Shown here piece after piece: positions 7,431 to 16,800 of a DNA stretch of 64,000 nucleotides; position 1 is the stretch's first letter; the number at the start of each line of letters is the position of its first letter. Made by a program: the position numbers and the translations under genes. The DNA comes from Gemmatimonadaceae bacterium (GTDB lineage: Bacteria; Gemmatimonadota; Gemmatimonadetes; Gemmatimonadales; Gemmatimonadaceae), in assembly GCA_947457545.1 (NCBI GenBank), contig CANGXD010000006.1, forward strand, positions 1 to 64,000, written 5' to 3'. Below the pieces are notes generated by a model. The model was not told where the DNA came from. It saw only the letters and a list, made by a program, of their open reading frames with translations, and ran no database searches.

Positions 7431-8387
7431 ATGCGCACCCTCCGCTTCGTCACCGCCGACGTCTTCACGTCGGTCGCCTTCACGGGCAATCAACTCGCCG
7501 TCGTGTTCGGCGCCGAAGGGCTGTCCACCGAGACGCTGCAGGCCATCACGCGCGAATTCAACTACGCGGAGAGCACGTTCGTCTTCGCACCAGAGACGCC
7601 GGGCACCACGCGGCGTGTGCGCATCTTCACGCCGGAACTCGAAGTGCCTTTTGCCGGGCATCCCACCATCGGTACGGCGCATGTGCTCGCGGCGACGGGT
7701 GAGGTGGCACCAACTGCTGCCGAGATCGCCGCCGGTGAAATGACCATCGTGCTGGGGGAGAACGTCGGGCCCGTGCCCGTGCGCATTCGCCTCGAGAACG
7801 GCGTGCCCGTGCACGGACAGTTCACGACCGCGCAACTGCCGGAAGAACGGGTGGAGGTCTCCGACCTCGAGGCGCTCGCCAGCACGCTCTCGCTGTCGGC
7901 GAATGATTTCGTGGGCGGCACGCACGCGCCGGCCGCGGCCAGCTGCGGGCTCCCGTTTCTCATCATGCCGCTCACGAGCGTGGACGCCGTGCGGCGCGCG
8001 CGGCTCAACATGGACGCGTGGCAGCGGGTCCTGCAGGGCAAGTGGGCCGCCTGGCCGATGGTGTTCGCGATGGAGCCGTCGGACAGCGCTGCATCACTGC
8101 CAGCGCATGTGCAGGGGTGCGACATTCGCGCGCGCGTGTTCGTGCCGGGGAGCACGGTGCCGGAAGATCCGGCCACCGGATCCGCGAACGCGGCACTCGC
8201 CGGCTATCTCGCGGCGCGGACGCCGCGCGAGGGCACGCTGCGTTGGGAAGTGGCGCAGGGGGTCGAGATGGGACGCCCAAGCCGGTTGTCGCTCGAAGCG
8301 CACAAGCAGAGTGGCGCGATCGACGCCATTCGCGTCGGCGGCGCGACGGTCATCATCTCCGAAGGCACGATGGTCGTGCCGGGCTGA
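7431..8387 (+). CDS. PhzF family isomerase/epimerase
   Basis: This 318-residue protein has the two-fold diaminopimelate-epimerase-like fold of the PhzF family. Diagnostic motifs are the N-terminal FVTADVFTSVAFTGNQLAVVF, the EFNYAESTFV segment with the likely catalytic Glu, EVPFAGHPTIGTAHVL, and the C-terminal PEDPATGSANAALAGYL. PhzF in phenazine producers isomerises trans-2,3-dihydro-3-hydroxyanthranilate. Here no phenazine genes are present, so the substrate is unknown and the symbol is withheld. The ATG at 7431 follows the large inverted repeat. It is convergent with the histidine kinase gene, with 16 bp between the ends. Confidence 0.9.
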   Translation: MRTLRFVTADVFTSVAFTGNQLAVVFGAEGLSTETLQAITREFNYAESTFVFAPETPGTTRRVRIFTPELEVPFAGHPTIGTAHVLAATGEVAPTAAEIAAGEMTIVLGENVGPVPVRIRLENGVPVHGQFTTAQLPEERVEVSDLEALASTLSLSANDFVGGTHAPAAASCGLPFLIMPLTSVDAVRRARLNMDAWQRVLQGKWAAWPMVFAMEPSDSAASLPAHVQGCDIRARVFVPGSTVPEDPATGSANAALAGYLAARTPREGTLRWEVAQGVEMGRPSRLSLEAHKQSGAIDAIRVGGATVIISEGTMVVPG

Positions 8388-8403
8388 AGCCGCCCCGCGG
8401 ACG

Positions 8404-10338
8404 TCAGTCTGCGCGCATGGTGGACGCGACGGTGCGCGCCGGCAGCAGCTCCTGCACCATGCGCAACAGATCGGCAGAGCTGACGGGTTTCTCGAGCACC
8501 CGAAGCCCCGGCGTATCGATGAACTGCACGGCGTCCCGCGTCACGGCGCCGCCACAGACCACGATCAAGTTGTCGCGCAGCGCTGGATAGTGGGTAGCCA
8601 AGTGCTGCGCGAGTTCCACGCCGGACATGTTCGGCATCATCAGGTCGGTGATGACCAGATCGACGGGCTCCTGGGCGAGGCGGGCCACGGCTTCGCGTCC
8701 GTCTTCGGCCGACACCACCCGATACCCCTGCCGCTCGAGCAACCGCACGAACGCCTGGAGCACCATCACTTCATCGTCCACCACCAGAATGGTCGGCGTG
8801 ATGTGCGGGTAATCAGCCGACGGGACCGCGCGGGCAACCGGTACCGTCGCGATGCCCGGCGTCACACGGTCGGTGCCCCCCACCGGTGCGGGGAACACCA
8901 ACGACACCAGCGCGCCTCCCGACGGAAGATTACCCACCGTTACCGTTCCGCCGTGCGCATGCACGATGCGATGGACCGAGTGCAGCCCGAGTCCGAGTGT
9001 CGTGCCACCGGGGAGAAACGGCTCCCCCACGTGCGCCAGGACTTCGGCGGGGAATCCGGGACCGGTGTCGCGCACGTCGACGGTGGCTGACCCGTCAACC
9101 GCGAGTCCGAGGTGAAGCGTGACGCGCGCCGGCCGGACAGCTCCCCGCGCCGACGCCTCGAACGCGTTGACCAGCACGGCAGCCAGCGCGCGCACCGTGG
9201 CGTGTTCATCACCAACGAGCGCGAAGCCGAGGTGATCGTACGTTGCCCGCAGTTCCACCTGCCCTTGCCAGGTGGGCGCCGTGAGCACGACCGCGGTTTG
9301 CAGCGCCCTCGTGAGATCGAAGGCGTCCTCGTGGTGCGGTTCGAGATCGGTGAGATCACGCAGCCGACGCCCGACCTCCTCGATGCGGCGCACGCTCACT
9401 TCGATATCGCGCAGATGCGCGGCGCTCTCGGGGGTGTTCGCCAAGGGCAGTCGCTGCAACTCGCCGAGGGCCAGCGTGACATGCTGCACCGGGTTGGAAA
9501 GCTGGTGCCCCACGCCGTTGGCAAGGCGCCCCACCGAAGCAACCTGTTCCTGCCGCACGAGCGCTTCGCGGGCGATGTCGCGCTCGGCAGTGCGAGAGGC
9601 CAATTGCCCACGCAATGACGACGACAGCCACGCGAGCCGTTCCGCGTCGGCCGCGAACTGGCGCTGCAGGAGGATGGCCACGGGCGCAATGGCGGCCAGG
9701 AAACCGACGGGCGCAGGGAACACCCACGGGACGCCGAAGTGCGCGATCGCCGCTTCCACGCACACGCTGGTAGCAAAGACCCCGAACCCGGCGAGCACGA
9801 GGCCATACCCGGGCTCCCGGCGTCGCCGGGTCAGCCCGGCCGCCGCAATGGCGAAGAGCCCTCCCATGGCGAGCATCGCGACCATTCCGAGCATCGACGT
9901 CCGCGGCTGCGGATGATCGATACCCATGGTGGGTAAGTACATGCGCGCTGGGTGCTCGAGGTCGAGCGCCCGGCCACTGAGTGCGACGGCGACGACGAGT
10001 CCGCCGACGCCGAAGACCGTGCGCTGCAGCCAGCTCGGCGCGTCGCCCCATGAGCGCGCGTCCGGCGCCCAGGCAAACCGGCACCAGGCAGCCGCGTGCC
10101 AGACACCGAAGACCAGCGCGAAGAGCCAAAAAACGGCTTGCTCCTGCAACGTCCCGACGCGGGCCCAACCGAGCGTGAAGTTCCCCGAGTACAGCGCCGC
10201 CGTAAACGCCACCATGGCGAAAGCGCGCGCACGGTGCCATCCCGGCGCGCGCCCGACAAAGCGCAGCTGCACCGCGACGGTGAACTGAATGGCCATCGAC
10301 GTCGCGCCGATGGCATACGGCCAGAGAATCCGCGACAT
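8404..10338 (-). CDS. Hybrid sensor histidine kinase with membrane sensor and C-terminal receiver
   Basis: A 644-residue protein. Residues 1-225 contain about six to seven hydrophobic membrane segments forming the sensor region. A short coiled stretch follows, then a HisKA-like box SVGRLANGVGHQLSNPVQ with His278, and an HATPase domain with the N-box VNAFEAS, DTGPGFP and GLGLHSVHRIV. The C-terminal receiver domain carries ILVVDDE, the phospho-acceptor Asp in VITDLMMPNMSG, and the conserved Lys in VLEKPVS. It should autophosphorylate and relay to its own receiver. Its ATG overlaps the stop of the upstream diguanylate cyclase gene by one base (TGATG), so the two are translationally coupled. The output partner is not visible. 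Confidence 0.9.
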   Translation of the reverse strand: MSRILWPYAIGATSMAIQFTVAVQLRFVGRAPGWHRARAFAMVAFTAALYSGNFTLGWARVGTLQEQAVFWLFALVFGVWHAAAWCRFAWAPDARSWGDAPSWLQRTVFGVGGLVVAVALSGRALDLEHPARMYLPTMGIDHPQPRTSMLGMVAMLAMGGLFAIAAAGLTRRRREPGYGLVLAGFGVFATSVCVEAAIAHFGVPWVFPAPVGFLAAIAPVAILLQRQFAADAERLAWLSSSLRGQLASRTAERDIAREALVRQEQVASVGRLANGVGHQLSNPVQHVTLALGELQRLPLANTPESAAHLRDIEVSVRRIEEVGRRLRDLTDLEPHHEDAFDLTRALQTAVVLTAPTWQGQVELRATYDHLGFALVGDEHATVRALAAVLVNAFEASARGAVRPARVTLHLGLAVDGSATVDVRDTGPGFPAEVLAHVGEPFLPGGTTLGLGLHSVHRIVHAHGGTVTVGNLPSGGALVSLVFPAPVGGTDRVTPGIATVPVARAVPSADYPHITPTILVVDDEVMVLQAFVRLLERQGYRVVSAEDGREAVARLAQEPVDLVITDLMMPNMSGVELAQHLATHYPALRDNLIVVCGGAVTRDAVQFIDTPGLRVLEKPVSSADLLRMVQELLPARTVASTMRAD

Positions 10339-11612
10339 CAGCTGCCGGGGGCGGCGGGTTTGCCTTCGGCGTGCTTGAGCTTCAAGGCATCCAGCCCACT
10401 CGACCACATCACCACGCGGTTTCTCCCGCTGCGTTTGGCCGCGTACAGCGCCTCGTCGGCGCGCGCGCGGAGATCTTCGGCAATGCCTTCGTTGGGCACG
10501 CCATCGGCCACCACGCCGATGCTCACGGTGAGCGACACCCGTGGCGACGGCTCCACGAAGATACGTCGTCGGAAGGCGTCCACAATACGAAGGGCAAGAT
10601 GCTGCGCGCCGTCGAGGGAGGTATTGGGGGCGAGAATCATGAACTCCTCGCCGCCGGTTCTGGCGACGACGTCGTCGGTGCGCGCACTCGCCCGCAGCAG
10701 CTCACCGACTTCCGCAATGACGCGATCGCCCACCAGGTGTCCGTGCGTGTCGTTCACCTGCTTGAAATGATCGAGATCGATGGCCAGCAGCGCGACATCG
10801 GTGTGCGCGCGGGCCGCGCGGGCGAGTTCGCGGCGGACCAACTGTTCGAACCCACGGCGGTTGTAGCAGCCAGAGAGCGGGTCGGTGAGCACGATCTCCG
10901 CCAGCTGCGTGCGCATGCGATTGTACGCGCGCCCCACGGAGGTGATGGAGTCAGGACGCCTGTCGGCGGCAACATCATAGCTGTCGGAAAAGTCTCCGCC
11001 TTCCGCCTTTTGAAACATCGACACCAGCGTATCGAGGCGCTCTTGCAGGTTGCTCTGCACGCGGGTCACGAGGATCGCCCCGGCGCCAAAAATAGTGAGC
11101 GTGACCCAGATGCGTCCCCAGGAGATCGTGGCGCCGTGCCGCTCGGCGACATCGTTGAGCAGGAGATACGCGACCGCGGTGGCGACGAGCATCAGCAGCG
11201 CTGGAGCCCGCCCGAAATACACGTGCGTGATCTGGAGCGATACGAAGGCGAGGAACAAGCCGAAAAAGTAGGCATCCGGTGCGGCGACCAGAAACACCAG
11301 CCAGAACACCACGGTGAGATCAGCCGCCATCATCAACGTCGATAGCGTGCGGTCGGCAGTACGGGTACGGCGAACGGTGGCGCGTATGAGCAGCACGAGC
11401 GCGGTGTACAGCACCGCAGCGATAGCCATGAGCCAGTCTGCGCGGTCCGGGCCCAAGGCGCTGTCTGCCACCGCCGAGAGTGGCAACGAGCCGACTACCC
11501 GCAGGGCGACGGTAATCACGCCCAACACGACGGCAAGCGCGAGTCGATAGCCCGTCTGCCAGATCAGTATGTCGGCCGAGACCGTATCGACGCGGGCGCG
11601 CTCACTCTCCAT
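10338..11612 (-). CDS. Membrane-bound diguanylate cyclase (GGDEF)
   Basis: A 424-residue protein with about six hydrophobic helices in residues 20-200, a short linker, and a C-terminal GGDEF domain. The active-site motif is GGEEF (ARTGGEEFMIL), a catalytically competent variant. An inhibitory-site RxxD (RTDD) lies exactly five residues upstream, so feedback inhibition by c-di-GMP is expected. DPLSGCYNRRGFEQL and IDLDHFKQVNDTHGH complete the domain. It should synthesise cyclic di-GMP in response to a membrane signal. It is the first gene of a two-gene unit with the hybrid kinase and is transcribed away from the PAS-GGDEF-EAL gene. Confidence 0.93.
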   Translation of the reverse strand: MESERARVDTVSADILIWQTGYRLALAVVLGVITVALRVVGSLPLSAVADSALGPDRADWLMAIAAVLYTALVLLIRATVRRTRTADRTLSTLMMAADLTVVFWLVFLVAAPDAYFFGLFLAFVSLQITHVYFGRAPALLMLVATAVAYLLLNDVAERHGATISWGRIWVTLTIFGAGAILVTRVQSNLQERLDTLVSMFQKAEGGDFSDSYDVAADRRPDSITSVGRAYNRMRTQLAEIVLTDPLSGCYNRRGFEQLVRRELARAARAHTDVALLAIDLDHFKQVNDTHGHLVGDRVIAEVGELLRASARTDDVVARTGGEEFMILAPNTSLDGAQHLALRIVDAFRRRIFVEPSPRVSLTVSIGVVADGVPNEGIAEDLRARADEALYAAKRSGRNRVVMWSSGLDALKLKHAEGKPAAPGS

Positions 11613-11798
11613 CCGTCATATGGTACTCGTTCCGGCGGCGTTCGGTAACGGGGCGTGTAGCCCGACGGTGACACGTTCGTTACCCGTCAGGAGGATTGAT
11701 GCCAGCGAGTTCCGGGCGCGAGCCGTCGATAGTACAGGGAGCCTCGGGTTCGAGCTGCGGGACGCTCCGCGGCACGGCTAGCCTTCTCGTGCTCACCA
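11613..11798. promoter_or_regulatory. Divergent promoter region between the two c-di-GMP genes
   Basis: This 186-bp region separates the minus-strand cyclase from the plus-strand GGDEF-EAL gene. It contains the inverted repeat GGTAACG (11644-11650) / CGTTACC (11678-11684) with inner GTGT/ACAC. This could be an operator or a long-loop hairpin. A GGAGG-like sequence near 11690 precedes an ATG at 11699, but that frame is only a shadow of the downstream gene. Confidence 0.35.
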
Positions 11799-13808
11799 AT
11801 GCATTCCAGCACGGCGCAATTCCGCACCCTCACCGCATCACGCCGCTCGCAGTGGCGGGCGGCGCTGCGCGCTTCCTTCGGAGGGGCGGTCCTCTTTCTG
11901 GTGTACGAAGCCAGCAAGTCCGCCATCTTTCCCGGACTGACCATCTGGGAGTCGCATTCCATCACGATCGGGTTTGGCGCCGTCATTGCCGGCGCCGCCG
12001 CGTGGGCCACGGTGCGCCGGCAATCCGACCTGCTGCAAACGATCGCCATCGAAGAGGCGCGCCGCGAAGGGCTGGAACTCCGCCAACGGGCACTGCTCGA
12101 GAGCGAGACGCGCTATCGGATCCTGGTGGAAAAATCACCGGAAGCCATTGCCGTACACCGCGGTGGCCAGGTGCTGTACGTGAACTCGTCGGCCGCCCAC
12201 CTCGTGGGCGCGATGGACACGGCCGTACTCGTCGGCTGCCGCATGGCCGAGTTCATCCACCCCGACGATCGCGATCGCTGGTATCGCCGGCGGGTCGAAA
12301 GCCACACCGGCTCGTTCCGGCTCGTGCGGGTCGACCAGACGATCCGCGAAGTCGAAGTGGTGTCCGCGGACACGGAATTCGGCGGCGCGCGCGCCGTGCA
12401 AACCGTCTTTCGAGACGTCACGGAACAACGCTCGCTCGAGGCACGGCTGCTCCACGAGGCGTTTCACGATAGCCTGACGGGGCTGGCCAATCGCGCCCTG
12501 TTCCGGGATCGGCTCGAGCATGCGCTCGCCCTGCACCGCCGGGATGCAGGACATCAGCTGGCCGTGCTGTTTCTCGACCTCGACAACTTCAAGAGCATCA
12601 ACGATCGCCTGGGACACGAGGCCGGCGACCGCGTGCTGTGTACGGTGGCCAGTCGCCTCCGTCACGAGACACGCGCCACCGATACCGTGGCCCGTTTTGG
12701 TGGCGATGAATTCGCGATCCTGCTCGAGCGGTTGCCGACGGAGCAGGAAGTCCTCTCGATTGTCAATCGCATTCGGGTCGCGCTCACCGAAGCGCTCGAG
12801 TTCGACCATCGTCATTTTGCGCTCTCCGCGTCGATTGGTGTTGCTATCGGCACCGTCGCTGACGACGTAGACAGCATGTTGCGCAACGCCGATGTGGCGA
12901 TGTACGAAGCGAAGGGCGCGGGCAAGGCACGCCATGCGGTGTTCGAGCCGGTCATGTACGACGCGATCGTCCAGCGCCTTCGCCTCGAAGCCGACTTGCG
13001 CGCCGCGGTGCGGGCACCGGAAACGTCGGGGCTTTCGCTCGTTTTCCAACCCATCGTCGATTTGGCGAGCAGCGAAGTGCGGAGCCTCGAGGCGCTGTTG
13101 CGCTGGACGCATCCCGAACACGGCATGATCTCCCCGTCCGTGTTCATCCCCATCGCAGAGCAAACGGGGGCTATCGTGCAGCTCGGTCGATGGGTGCTCG
13201 AGCGGGCCTGCGAGCAGATGAAGATCTGGCGCGCGCAGTGGTGGCGGGCGGGTCTTCCCATGGACGAGTTCCCGACGCTCTCGGTGAATATCTCGGGACG
13301 GCAGCTGGCCGAACGCGATTTCGTGTACGAACTCCAGGAACTCGTGCAACGGGTAAACGTCCCCGCAGAATTGTTGGTGCTCGAGATTACCGAAACCGTC
13401 ATCATGCAGGACACCGATCGCACGCTCTCCTCGCTGTCGGCACTCAAGGCACTCGGCGTCCAGCTGGCAATCGATGATTTCGGCACGGGATATTCCAGTC
13501 TGAGCTATCTGCAACGTTTCCCGGTCGACGTCCTCAAGATCGATCGTGCGTTCGTCGAAGGAATGGGACTCGGTACGTCGGACACGGCGTTGGCGCGCAC
13601 GATCGTCACCTTGGGGCGCACCTTGGGACTTCGCACGGTGGCCGAGGGGATTGAGACCGAGGCCCAGCGGGTGGCGTTGGAGGACATGGGGTGCCATCTC
13701 GGGCAAGGCTACCTGTTTGCGAAGCCGCTCGCCGCTCATGCGGTGGCCGAACTCCTGTTGCGCCGCAGCGCCAGTGGTGCGCCCCCCCGCACGCGATCGG
13801 TGGGGTGA
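11799..13808 (+). CDS. PAS-GGDEF-EAL bifunctional c-di-GMP signalling protein
   Basis: 669 residues. Two hydrophobic segments (about 25-70) anchor it in the membrane. A PAS domain (about 105-215; YRILVEKSPEAIAV) is followed by a GGDEF domain (about 225-385) with intact ARFGGDEFAIL and an I-site RATD five residues upstream. The EAL domain (about 405-655) has intact EALLRW, LEITETVIM, DDFGTGYSSLSYL, VLKIDRAFV and TVAEGIET. Both synthesis and degradation of c-di-GMP look possible; which one dominates cannot be read from sequence. The ATG at 11799 lacks an obvious ribosome-binding site. It is divergent from the cyclase/kinase pair, which suggests a shared local c-di-GMP circuit. Confidence 0.93.
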   Translation: MHSSTAQFRTLTASRRSQWRAALRASFGGAVLFLVYEASKSAIFPGLTIWESHSITIGFGAVIAGAAAWATVRRQSDLLQTIAIEEARREGLELRQRALLESETRYRILVEKSPEAIAVHRGGQVLYVNSSAAHLVGAMDTAVLVGCRMAEFIHPDDRDRWYRRRVESHTGSFRLVRVDQTIREVEVVSADTEFGGARAVQTVFRDVTEQRSLEARLLHEAFHDSLTGLANRALFRDRLEHALALHRRDAGHQLAVLFLDLDNFKSINDRLGHEAGDRVLCTVASRLRHETRATDTVARFGGDEFAILLERLPTEQEVLSIVNRIRVALTEALEFDHRHFALSASIGVAIGTVADDVDSMLRNADVAMYEAKGAGKARHAVFEPVMYDAIVQRLRLEADLRAAVRAPETSGLSLVFQPIVDLASSEVRSLEALLRWTHPEHGMISPSVFIPIAEQTGAIVQLGRWVLERACEQMKIWRAQWWRAGLPMDEFPTLSVNISGRQLAERDFVYELQELVQRVNVPAELLVLEITETVIMQDTDRTLSSLSALKALGVQLAIDDFGTGYSSLSYLQRFPVDVLKIDRAFVEGMGLGTSDTALARTIVTLGRTLGLRTVAEGIETEAQRVALEDMGCHLGQGYLFAKPLAAHAVAELLLRRSASGAPPRTRSVG

Positions 13809-13897
13809 AAGCAAAGGGCGGCCGCGCGCGGTAGATTCGATCTCCGGGACCATGGGGTATCGTCACCCTCGTCGTTTGATCATCCGCCCGGACTCCA

Positions 13898-16800
13898 ATG
13901 CACGCACATCTGGCTCGTGGTTCGTTTCACGACGATTTCGTTGGCTCCCCGTATGCCCCGCGCGACGCCTGCGGCGTAGGGTTCATCGCCCGTCAAAGCG
14001 GCGAACGGACGCACGAGGTCGTGAGCCTGGCGCTCGAGGCCGCGGCTCGGCTGGCGCACCGTGGCGCCTCCTCTACGGACAACTCCGCCGACGGCGCCGG
14101 CCTCCTCACGCAGATTCCGCGGCGGTTGTTCATCCTGGCGGCATCACGCCTCGGCATCCATCTGCCCGCCGACGCCGCGATCGGCGTCGGCATGTGCTTC
14201 CTCCCCGCCGAGCCGCAGGCGTGCGAAGAAGCGATGTCGCTCGTGAATGAGGTGCTGCTGGGCGACGGGATTCCGGTGTTGGGGTGGCGCGACGTGCCGG
14301 TGCGCCCGGAGGTCCTTGGCGCCACCGCGCGCGCGGCCATGCCGTTCATCAAGCAGGTGCTCGTGGGTCGACCGGCGGGCAGCGATGACGACAGCTGGGA
14401 GCGTCAGCTGTATCTCTCGCGCCGCGAGATGGAGCATCGCGCCATCGCGCGTGGGCTCGAGCCGTTCTACATCTGCTCATTGTCGTGCCGCACCGTGGTG
14501 TACAAGGGGCTGCTCACCGGCGGCCAGTTGGGAGATTTCTTCCCTGACCTGCGCGACCCGGCATTCGAGACCGCAATCGCGGTCTTTCACGAACGCTACG
14601 CCACCAACACCATGCCGCGCTGGGAGCTGGCGCAGCCGTTCCGCATGCTGGCCCACAACGGCGAAATCAACACGCTCTGGGGGAACCGCAACGGCATGGA
14701 GATGCGTGGCTCGCTTCTCGAGGCTCCGGCATTCGGCGACCATGCGGCGCGCGTACGTGATCCGATCCGGCCCCGCGGCAGCGACTCGGCCAGTCTCGAC
14801 AACGCGCTCGAACTGCTGTCGCGCGCCGGCCGCGCGCCGGTACACGCGGCCATGATGCTCGTGCCGCAAGCGTGGGAGAAGTTTCCCGACGTCGAGCCGG
14901 CGGTGAAGGCGTTCTACGAATTCCATCAGTGCGTCATCGAGCCGTGGGACGGTCCCGCCGCGCTGGCGTTCAGTGATGGCGTCACGGTCGCCGTGTCACT
15001 CGATCGCAATGGCCTGCGCCCCTGCCGCTACAAAATTCGCGCCGATGGCATGGTGGTCGCCGGCTCGGAAGTCGGCATCGTCGACTTCGACCCGCGCGAT
15101 GTCGTGGAGACGGGCAAGCTCGGTCCCGGTGGCGTCTTCCTCATCGATACTGCCGGCAAGCGCATCGTGCGCAACATGGCCGCCAAGCGCGAAGTGGCCA
15201 CGCGGCGTCCGTACGCCAAGTGGATTGCGCAGCACATGTCTACGCTCCCCACGAGTGATGGCGCCGAACCGCTGGTACGCTCCAGCGACCAACTGCGCGC
15301 CACGCAGATGGCGTTCGGCTATGGGCACGAAGATCTCCGCATGGTGCTCGAGCCCATGGCCAGCACCGCCGCCGAAGTCGTGTGGAGCATGGGTGACGAT
15401 GCACCGCTGGCGGTGCTTTCCCCGAACTCTCCGCCGCTGTACGCCTTCTTCCGCCAGCGTTTCGCGCAGGTGACGAATCCGCCCATGGATTCGCTGCGCG
15501 AGAGCATGGTCATGTCGTTGCGCATGCATCTCGGTCGGCGTGGATCACCGTTGGTGGAAAAGTCGTCGTACGCACGCATGCTGCGGGTGGAGCATCCGGT
15601 GTTGCTTCCCGACGAGATGGCGGCGCTGCGGGCGTTCCCGCAGTTCCCCAGTGCCACCCTCGACGCTACGTACAACGCGCGCTCCCGGTCGGAAGCGCTT
15701 GAGGCTGCGCTCGACTCGCTCTGCCGTCGCGCCGAAGTCGCGGCACGGAAAGGCGCGCGCTTGCTGATCATCAGCGATCGCAGGGTGAGCGCCGACCGCG
15801 CCCCCATTCCGGCGCTGCTGGCGCTCGGCTCGGTACGACAGCATCTCGTGCGCACCGGTCTTCGCGCACGCGTTGGACTCGTGGTGGAGGTCGGCGATGC
15901 CATCGAACAACATCACATGGCGACGCTCTTCGGCTACGGTGCCGAAGCGGTGCATCCGTGGCTCGCCATGGAAACCGTGGCCACGGTGTTTGCCGAGGCG
16001 CACGGCAAAGCGGACGCTGACCCTGAGCGCCCGGGACCGGCACTTGCCCAGTCGCGATATCGTGCCGCCATCGAGAAGGGGTTGCTCAAGGTGCTCGCGA
16101 AGATGGGCATCAGCACACTCTCGAGTTATTGCGGCGCGCAGACATTCGATGCGCTTGGCCTTGGCTCCGACGTCATCGATCGCTGTTTCTCGGGTACGGC
16201 GTCGCCGCTGGGCGGGCTCTCGCTGCGCGAACTGAGTGAAGATGTGCTGCAGCGTCACCGCCGCGCGTACACCGCCGATGGCGCGCCGCAGGCCACGCTC
16301 CCCGATCACGGTCGTGTGCGCTTCCGCAAGGAGGGTGAGGTCCATGCGTGGGCCCCACAAACCGTGCTCGCCCTGCAGCAATCCGTTGGGAGTGCCCGTG
16401 CCACGCGCGCCGGTACCAGCTCTGATGATGCCTGGCGCACCTTCGCGCAGCGCCTCGACGGCGGTGCGCCGGCGAGCATTCGCGATCTGCTCGGCATTCG
16501 AGCGGGCACCGCCGTGCCCATCGACGAAGTCGAGCCCATGGAAGCCATTCGCGCGCGATTCATTTCGAGTGCGATGTCGCTTGGTGCCCTGTCGCCGGAA
16601 GCACACGAAACGCTCACGATCGCGATGAATCGGATGCAGGCGCGATCGAACAGCGGCGAAGGCGGTGAAGACCCGGCGTTCTATCGAGATGAGGGCAGCG
16701 ATCGTCGCGACAGCCGCATCAAGCAGGTCGCGTCGGCGCGCTTTGGTGTGACAACGGAATACCTGGTCCGCGCCGAAGAAATTGAGATCAAGATCGTGCA

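Noticed and set aside
11696-12472. A frame starting behind a good GGAGG sequence near 11690
   Set aside because: The frame is Arg/His/Pro-rich and overlaps the PAS-GGDEF-EAL gene, whose domains are unambiguous in another frame.
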